Assembly (NCBI GenBank): GCA_050084985.1
Contig: JBITNC010000001.1
Span: 131,936,001-132,000,000 of the forward strand
Source of the DNA: Nageia nagi
Taxonomy: Eukaryota; Pinophyta
Reading direction: 5' to 3'
DNA length: 64,000 nucleotides
Notes under the pieces: generated by a model
Seen by the model: only the letters and a program-made list of their open reading frames with translations
The model's database searches: none
Told to the model about the DNA's origin: nothing
In this document: piece by piece, positions 57,356 through 64,000 of the stretch
How the letters are laid out: every line of letters starts with the position of its first letter
Numbering within the stretch: the stretch's first letter is position 1
Program-made: the position numbers and the translations under genes

Positions 57356-59534
57356 ATGGCGGCGCTCGACGAGACTCCCACAGCGCAGTAAGGAATCCTC
57401 AGAACTTGTTTCGTTATTTTGTCGAATTAAGAGAAAAAAATTCGTGGGCACTTCGGCTTTTTATTTGTTTTGTAAATGCAGATATGATGGTAGCCATCCG
57501 CTAGGGAGATTTTTGGTATCCACGGGACTGCTTTCCAAGGCCTGGGATGCATCCACCAGAGCTCACGGAAAGCCCTTTGTAGTGTATGATATAGAAGATG
57601 TGGTTTTTATTGCTTTCAGTGGATCTGAAGCCGTGAATAACTTTCTCTGTGGGAATACTGAATTTGGAGAAGGAAGTATCAACACGGGCAACGATTTATT
57701 CAAGTATCTCAAGGATAACAATGGTGAGCCGGCTGTGGTTCACCAAGGACTTCTCCATGGCTTCCTCAGCCTTATTAGAAATTCAGAGCTTTTGGAGAAG
57801 GTTGGTACAAAATAGCCTTGGACAAGTTTTCCAACAAACTCTGCTTGTGGGTTTCTAAATGTGATTTTTTTTTTCAATTGCAGGTTGAAGGATGTCTAAG
57901 GCAGAAACAACGCGTAGTCCTTATAGGCCACAGTTTAGGAGGGGCAATGGCCGTGTTTGCAACGTTTTGGATGCTGGGTAACGCCAGGAAAATCCAAGGG
58001 AAACGCCCAAGACTCCCTTTCTGTGTAACCTTCGGTAGCCCTTTAATTGGAGACCAACGGCTTGCACAGGCAATCAGCAGGGAGAAATGGTGTGGTCAAT
58101 TCTGTCACGTCGTCTCTAAACACGACGTTATTCCTAGGGTTCTCCTTGCTCCCTTCGTCTCTTTTCATCACCATTTGAAAGCCTTGATCCCTTATATTTA
58201 CTCAGTAATTGAACGCAATAACAACCACTATCATCAACAATTCTTTTACCCTCTTTCAAGAGAACATACAACCATTTTTTTAGCAACTATTTTACAGCAT
58301 ACGAAGATTGCTGCAGACGAGGGTGACTCTGGGAAAATAAACCAAAGCCCTTATAAGCCATTTGGGTATTATTTGTTTTGTTCAGAAAAGGGTGCTGCTT
58401 GTATGGAAAGCAGCACAGCAGTGTTGCAGATGTTCTGTTTCACGTTACAGGACATAGGCATGTCGTCCTTGGCTTTCTTAATGGAGCATATTGACTATGG
58501 GAATTCGCTGGAGCGCAATGTCAGAAAGCTGATCAGTGGAGGAAATATGGGTCAAGGGTGTAGTGATGCCCCAGATCCTTATGAAATGGGAATAGCCATG
58601 GCCTTGGAAGCTGCTGGAGTTGAAACTCAGGTATTGCTACATATATAAAAAGCCCTCTTCTTTTAATTCTACAAGAAAACAACTTTTTTTATATTGTTTT
58701 ATACAGAATAGTGCTGCACGAGAGGCTCTCATGAACACGGGAAGAATTGGGATCAGGCCCAGCCTCAACAGCGCCAAACTCTATGTACAATCTGCCAAAT
58801 ACCAGGGCGCCAGGGTAGAGATTGAATGGTACAAGGCCAGCTGCCAACGACAGGGGCTTGGTTATTACGACTCTTTCAAATCGCCCAGCAGTCAGAAGGA
58901 TTTCAGGGCAAATTTAAACAGGATCAAAATTTCCCGTTTTTGGAATGATCTTATAGAAATGGTGGAAACGAATCAGTTGCCTGATGATTTCCACTTACTA
59001 AGTAAGTGGGTATATGCCGGAACTTACTATCGCCAGCTTGTGGAGCCTCTGGAGATTGCCCTTTACTATCGTCTACGCAAGCATGAGAGATGTGGGCATT
59101 ATCTTCAAGGCCAGAGACCGTCTTCTTATATTGTTCTTGAAAAATGGCTTGAGGACAGCAATTTGAACAGGGATAAATTTGTACGGAGAGAACTGGCGGT
59201 TTTGACTCAGGATTCTTGCTTTTGGGCTCGAGTGGAAGAGGCCAGATATTGGTTGGACACCATCAAGGAGCAGAAGGATGGCGCTGTCGTTTCAGAATTG
59301 ATGGACAAGATCCAGAGGTTTGTGAATCACGTTTGGAAGCTGCTAGAGGCGCGTGATGTATCATGTGATGTATTGTTGGAGGAAGGGAGCTTTATGAAAT
59401 GGTGGAGAGACTATAGAGATATTTGTGGACGTTTCCCTCCTTCTTGTCATCCTCGTCTGATGGAACTCCAAGTCATTGACAACGAAATCGGGAAGCTATG
59501 TAAAGCCAAAGAAACTCAGAACCTGGAACTTTGA
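57356..59534 (+). CDS. EDS1/PAD4/SAG101-family lipase-like immune regulator (closest to PAD4/EDS1)
   Basis: Four exons: 57356-57387, 57482-57800, 57884-58630 and 58707-59534, with small GT-AG introns of 94, 83 and 76 bp. Joined they give 641 residues, usual for the family. The ATG at 57356 is preferred because its donor GTAAGG and the acceptor ATGCAG keep the frame. Lipase-like domain: GHSLGG with Ser about 134, TFGSPLIGD (about 166-174), SKHDVIPR with Asp about 198. The catalytic His cannot be placed; an EHIDYGN stretch with His319 sits where the family has YGH. EP domain from about residue 380: EIEWYK (about 404), GYYDSFK (about 418), DFRANLNRIK and PDDFHLLSKWVYAG. In angiosperms such proteins form EDS1-PAD4 or EDS1-SAG101 heterodimers that transmit NLR immune signals in cytoplasm and nucleus. 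GSPL and FCHVVS resemble PAD4; the SPYKPFG and VLQM region resembles EDS1. No breaks seen. Confidence 0.88.
57388..57481 (+). other. intron 1 of the EDS1-family gene
   Basis: Donor GCA|GTAAGG and acceptor TGTAAATGCAG|A; 94 bp, phase 2. Splicing it joins a 10-codon first exon to the lipase domain. Without it the frame would start at an ATG inside the intron (57444). Confidence 0.7.
57801..57883 (+). other. intron 2 of the EDS1-family gene
   Basis: Donor AAG|GTTGGT, acceptor TTTTTTTTCAATTGCAG|GTTG; 83 bp, phase 0. Without splicing a stop follows at 57813. Confidence 0.85.
58631..58706 (+). other. intron 3 of the EDS1-family gene
   Basis: Donor CAG|GTATTG, acceptor TTTATACAG|AATAG; 76 bp, phase 0. 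It lies at the boundary between the lipase-like and EP domains, a known intron position zone in the family. Confidence 0.85.
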
Positions 59535-59602
59535 GATTTTGTTGGGCCATTGGCTATCTTGGTTTTGTGTAGAGAGGTGCTATTAAAAGAACAGCATTAT
59601 TT

Positions 59603-60206
59603 TTTTGGAATTAGTAATGTCTTTTCATTTCTTACTGCTGATTAAAGGTTTGAAGCATTAATACAGAGTAGGAAGCAGAGCATTTTTATCGGGGGTATGC
59701 ATATTTCTCATTACTTTTCACTATGATTAATAAGAATATTTTAATGGATTAATGGGTTGAATATATTAGTAATTTTCTTATTTTGGAATGGGTAATGTCC
59801 TTTCATTTCTTAATGCTGATTAAAGGTTTGAATCTTTAATACAGAGTAGAGATAAGAGTAATATCTTTCATTTCTTAATGCTGATTAAAGGTTTGAAATT
59901 TTAATTCCAAAAAAAAAAGAGAGACGAGAGCATTTTTATGAGGGCATGTACATTTCTCATTACCTTCCACCATAGTCAATAGGAATATCTTAATGTAATA
60001 ATGGGTTGAACTTATTAGCAATTTCTTGTTTTGGAATTGGTAATGTCCTTTCATTTCTTACTATTGATTAAGGTTTGAATCTTTAATACAGAGTAGAGAG
60101 CAAAGCATTTTTACAATGGTATGCTCATTTCTCATTACCTTCCACCATAATCAATAAGAATATCTTAATGGATTAATGGGTTGAATATCTTAATTATTTC
60201 TTATTT
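59603..60206. repeat. tandem repeat downstream of the EDS1-family gene, 3 copies
   Basis: TTTTGGAAT-GGTAATGTC begins at 59603, 59781 and 60029. Each unit goes on through CTGATTAAAGGTTTGAA, TACAGAGTAG, AGCATTTTTA, TTTCTCATTAC and AATGGGTTGAA. Spacing is 178 and 248 bp; the middle copy has an internal partial duplication near 59856-59900. It starts about 70 bp after the stop codon, so it may overlap the 3' UTR. Confidence 0.85.
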
Positions 60207-60789
60207 ATTTATGTATTTGATGAGAAGTATTTTTTTTTGTTAATTAGAGTAAAGGAATTAGTGAGTTGCTATACTTTTAGGTGTCTCTTCATGGATTTGA
60301 ATTATCCTCTTTGATGACAAGTGTTTATGTTAACATATAAAAAATTGTATATTAAAAATAGAAGAAATTACAAAAATGGCCTTGACAAATAGGGAAATTA
60401 CAAAAATGATCTCATAAATTTTTAAATATTATAGAAATGATCCTCCGATTTGCATTGAGATTGTTTGTTGGGCATCTCTCACACTTTCTTCTCATAAAAA
60501 AGAATAAGCCACCTCTACCATGCTTTGCACCCCATAGCTTCACTCTGAGTCATCTCAACGAGGTTGTGCATGCATCGCATAATGTTCATGACATCATAGA
60601 CTAGACTTCTCTATCGGGGAGATAAGTTTGTTCATATGGGAATGGATGCTTTCCTATTCCTCTGTAGGTGCATTCATAAGCTACTGTGAATGGAGTTTTA
60701 AAGTAGAGAGCATAAGTCTGGAAGTTCTGATGATTGCATGGCCAATGCATGGAGATCAATATTTCAACTCGCAGAAGATTTGAAGGATT

Positions 60790-61240
60790 TAGACCTACTC
60801 TAATCCTCAAGGTCCAAGACTAGGAAACTCAATCATACACAAGATAACACAAATATAATGTGGTTCCTCCCTCCTTAGGAGTACATCCACAACTAGTTCT
60901 CTTATTCTCAATCTATGCACCTCTTACAACAATTCTCTTTCTCTCCTACACAACTAGTAGAGTAATGTTACTCCAAAAACTTAGTTTTGTTACAAGAGGA
61001 GAGGCCTTCTATTTATAGCTTGAGAGCACCTCCCTAACCTCCCTTTAACCCAAGGATAAGGCTAGGGTTACAATAAATGTATCACCTAACTTTAACCTAC
61101 CAACTAACCACATGGTAAAGTCAAAGTCTACATAATAAAGAATTCAATTAATCCCTTAAGGTATCTACATATCCTTTAAGTGATTAATTGAATTTACAAG
61201 GAGTTTAGATAGTCACAATATTTCATTACAAATTCTAACA
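60790..61240 (-). repeat. 3' LTR of Ty1/copia element
   Basis: On the minus strand TAAAGGGGAG (rc of 61241-61250) is followed by TGTTAGAATTTG, a classic copia polypurine tract and LTR start. A TATA box, CTATAAATAG, lies at 61011-61020 (minus). The LTR end is estimated near 60790 because the 5' LTR lies outside the window. Confidence 0.65.
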
Positions 61241-61736
61241 CTCCCCTTTAATGTAATATTGGGATAGAGCGTAGAAGAGAGAAGAGAGAGAGTAAGAGAG
61301 AGTTCTCCTCCATAGAGATACAAGTGGAGATGAGAATATTTACATATTTGAGAATCTTTTTGAGAACTAGTTTGAGACTCACTACATTACCATTTGACAA
61401 AAATGGTTTACAATACAATCATTAACCACAACTGGTTTCACTGTACATAGTAGTCGATCAACTTTAAGCTGACATGTGAGTCTCCATGAGCTTGTTTACA
61501 TAAGGTGAGTAACCTGCATTTCTGAAGAAGATCTTGCATGCTACAAGCAACTCATGAACAAAATCAGTTAGATGCATCATATATTCAAATAAGAGAATCA
61601 AATAATGCCATCTTATAAATAATTGATCAATGGTGCACTATAAGTCATCACGGAGATGCCAAGCCATCACTCATAGTCACCTGTTGTATATAGACATGTG
61701 TTGATTTTTTAGTAGAGCATAAAAATTGTACAACAA

Positions 61737-61931
61737 GTTTCTCACGCAGAGCAAACTTACCACGGAGGTATAGAATGTATAAGTTCCTCACGCAGAGCGA
61801 ACTTACCACAGAGGTATATCAATTATATGCTCAAAAAATTGTACAAGTTTCTCACACAGAGCAAACTTACCACGAAGGTATAAAATGTACAACAAGTTTC
61901 TCAAGTAGAGCAAACTTACCATGGAGGTATA
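61737..61931. repeat. 36-bp repeats x4 in the 3' untranslated part of the copia element
   Basis: GTTTCTCACGCAGAGCAAAC-type units start at 61737, 61783, 61847 and 61896, each ending ACCACGGAGGTATA with changes. Spacing is uneven (46, 64, 49). They sit between pol and the polypurine tract. Confidence 0.85.
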
Positions 61932-61999
61932 TCATAATCAACACAATATAACAACAAAAAAGGCCTCTTAGAGGTGAAGTTATCATCATTAACAAAAGT

Positions 62000-64000
62000 T
62001 CAAACTTCACTCCCCCTTGAGGGTAACTTCACCAACCCAAGAGAATCCCTAAGCTTGCTGAACTGAGCTTCAGGAAGGGGCTTGGTGAATAAATCAGCAG
62101 AGTTTTCAGTAGATGGACAATACTTCAAGTGTATGATGTCATCTAGAACCTTCTCCCTGATAAAATGGGCTTGGATTTCCACATGTTTGGTTCTTTGATG
62201 GAATACAGGATTCTTAGCCAAAGAGATAGCCGATTGATTATCTAAAGAAATAAGAGATGGGCCATTTTGCTCATACCCAATTTCGTTCAGAAGATGCCTC
62301 AGCCAAATAGCATCTTGGGCGACAACAGACATGACTCGATATTCAGCTTCAATGGTAGAAAGAGTCATAGTAGGTTGCTTCTTGGAAGCCCAAGAGATAG
62401 CACCTGAACCAATGTTGAACACATATGCAGAGGTTGATTTTCTGTCATCTCTATCTCCCCCATAATCAGAATCTGAGAACCTAGAGAGAACAATCGAGGG
62501 CACTTTGGAATACTTAAGAGCAAGATCCTTTATCCCTGCCACATACCTCAAGATTTGCTTAACAACATTGAGGTGTTCAACATATGGTTTTTGCATGAAT
62601 CGTGCCATCAGATTCACTGCAAAGGTAATATCAGGTCGAGAGATAGTCAGATACAGAAGACTACCAATCAATTACCTATAAGCTGTAGCATCAGCCAACT
62701 AAGAATCTGAGCTCAGAGATACCATGATTCCAGGAGAAATAGGTATTGCAGCATATTTACACTCCTCCATTCCAAACTTTTGCAAGATGTCTGATATATA
62801 CTTAGATTGACTAAGATAAGTACAATCTTTATGTTGGTATACTTACATCCTAAGATAGTAATGCAAGAGACCTAGATCAGTCATTTCAAATGTTGCCTTC
62901 AGTTTGGAGATGCACTCTTGGATGATTTTAATATTATTACCAGTTATGAGAAGATCATCCACATAAAGGAGAATTAAGACCACGTCTTTTTCTTGATTGA
63001 GTACATAGAGATATGAGTCAGAAAAGCACTTGGAAAAACTAATATCTGCAAAGAATCCTGAAATTTTCTTGTACCATGCTCTAGGTGCTTGCTTTAGTCC
63101 ATACAAAGACTTTTTTAGCTTGCACACAAGAGACTCTTTTTCATCTAGAATAAATCCTTCTGGTTGATTCATGTAGATTTCTACATCCAAGTCACCATTG
63201 AGAAATGCACTCTTGACATCAAGTTGAAAAGCTTTCCATCCTTGAGCTATAGAAAGAGCAAGGATTATCCTAACAGTAGGCATCTTGGCCATAGGAGCAA
63301 AGGTTTCCTCATAATCAATACCATATTTCTGAGTGAATCCTTTGGCCACTAACCTTGCTTTGTATTTTTTAATTTTTCTATCAGAATTGTACTTGACCTT
63401 GTATATCCATTTATTTCCAATCATATTTTTTTCATTAGGATAAGGAACCGAATCCCAAGTTTCATTTTTCATGAGCACCTCATACTCAACTTTCATAGCT
63501 TCCATCCAACACTCTTGCTTGGAAGCTTCTTTGAAGGTTGATGGCTCATTCGTATTATCAATTTTGGCAAATAAAGAGTTATTCAAGGTCATACTCCTTG
63601 TAATTCTCTGAGCTAGAGAATTTTGCTCTTGTGGTGACTTCCCTACATGATCATCCAACCAGTTAGGTGCAGGCAAAGAATCATCTGAATCGGACACCTC
63701 AGCATGAGAGGTCGTATCCTCAGGAAGTTCATTGAATTTGACATCCCTAGAAATAAGGATTATTTTATGGGATGAGGAGTAGAGCCTGTAACCTCTATGC
63801 TGATTATCATACCCCACAAAGATGCATTTTTCTAATCTTTTATCCAACTTCTTTCTTTTCTCTGAGGTAATGAAGGTAAATGCATCACAACCGAAGACCC
63901 TAAAGTGTGAGAGGTTAGGTTTCTTTCCTGTCCATGCTTCATACGGAGTTTTACCTTCAACTGCTTTAGTAGGACACCTATTTAGGGTGTGAATAGTAGT
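62000..64000 (-). pseudogene. Ty1/copia pol, 3' part (integrase end, RT, RNase H), runs off the window
   Basis: One long phase on the minus strand from the window edge to the stop at 62000, broken by three in-frame stops: TAA 62843-62845, TAG 62699-62701 and TAA 62672-62674. Order: integrase C-terminal part (CPTKAVEGKTPYEAWTGKKP), linker, RT (WIYKVKYNSDRKIKKYKARL, FAPMAKMPTVRIIL, FQLDVKSAFLNGDLD, intact YVDDLL), then RNase H (SDSDYGGDRDDRKSTSAYVF, LSTIEAEYRV) and the copia tail HVEIQAHFIREK. Apart from the stops it is well preserved, so decay is recent. It would synthesise and insert element DNA. Its 3' LTR is at 60790-61240. Confidence 0.9.

Noticed and set aside
57444-57481. ATG at 57444 as the start of the EDS1-family gene
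   Set aside because: It lies in sequence with a good branch/acceptor pattern (TTTGTTTTGTAAATGCAG), and the upstream ATG plus GTAAGG donor gives an in-frame join and a better family-like N-terminus.
60601-60810. 69-residue minus-strand frame beside the copia LTR
   Set aside because: It looks protein-like (TYALYFKTPF) but is short, of unknown family, and overlaps the uncertain LTR end.
61737-61931. CRISPR-like array
   Set aside because: Only four imperfect units with uneven, similar spacers inside a plant copia element.
62001-62020. LTR start at 62009 (GGGGGAG|TGAAG on the minus strand)
   Set aside because: The run is the coding end of pol (SRGSEV, stop). A clearer polypurine tract and TGTTAGAATT start lie at 61250-61240.

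Overview
The window looks like nuclear DNA of a seed plant, most likely a gymnosperm with a large repeat-filled genome. The evidence is one intron-containing gene of the plant-only EDS1/PAD4/SAG101 family, decayed pentatricopeptide (PPR) gene pieces, plant-lineage LTR retrotransposons (Ty1/copia, and Ty3/gypsy with a second RNase H and a plant-mobile-domain reading frame), and degenerate plant telomere-type repeats. The conifer/gymnosperm guess rests on the extreme load of old, stop-riddled elements and is not proven by the sequence.

Layout. 1-1.7 kb: remnant of a minus-strand copia element. 3.3-4.0 kb: primer-binding site and gag remnant of a plus-strand element. 4.3-7.4 and 16.0-17.5 kb: decayed PPR sequence and a dispersed non-coding repeat family. 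Into this old DNA a young LTR retrotransposon has inserted (7392-15980; LTRs 1531/1532 bp and nearly identical, 5-bp target duplication AACAC). It is coded on the minus strand and has gag but no pol. In place of pol it carries a very long second reading frame (ORF2; about 1,170 residues across a one-base frame break) of unknown function. Its LTR has a 124-bp repeat array of TGACGTCA-type bZIP motifs upstream of a TATA box.

17.6-20.7 kb is AT-rich with ATC-rich and irregular tandem repeats. 21.2-24.95 kb holds an old, decayed relative of the young element's ORF2. 25.2-26.3 and 28.8-29.1 kb carry degenerate CCCTAAA-type arrays. 27.9-49.7 kb is a nest of decayed Ty3/gypsy elements: gag pieces, a nearly complete but broken Tat-type pol (protease, RT, RNase H, second RNase H, integrase), a post-pol reading frame present twice in opposite orientations, and a plant-mobile-domain frame antisense to its neighbouring integrase tail. 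51.1-52 kb holds a 72-bp repeat, polypurine tract and LTR start.

53.4-54.5 kb is a less repetitive stretch with no gene I can name. 57356-59534 is the one apparently intact host gene, a four-exon EDS1/PAD4-like immune lipase-like protein with two W-box cores upstream and a tandem repeat just downstream. 60.8-64.0 kb is the 3' part of a fairly young minus-strand copia element that runs off the window; its pol is broken by three stops.

The best candidate for something not well described is the pol-less gag+ORF2 retrotransposon, together with its ancient relative in the same window.
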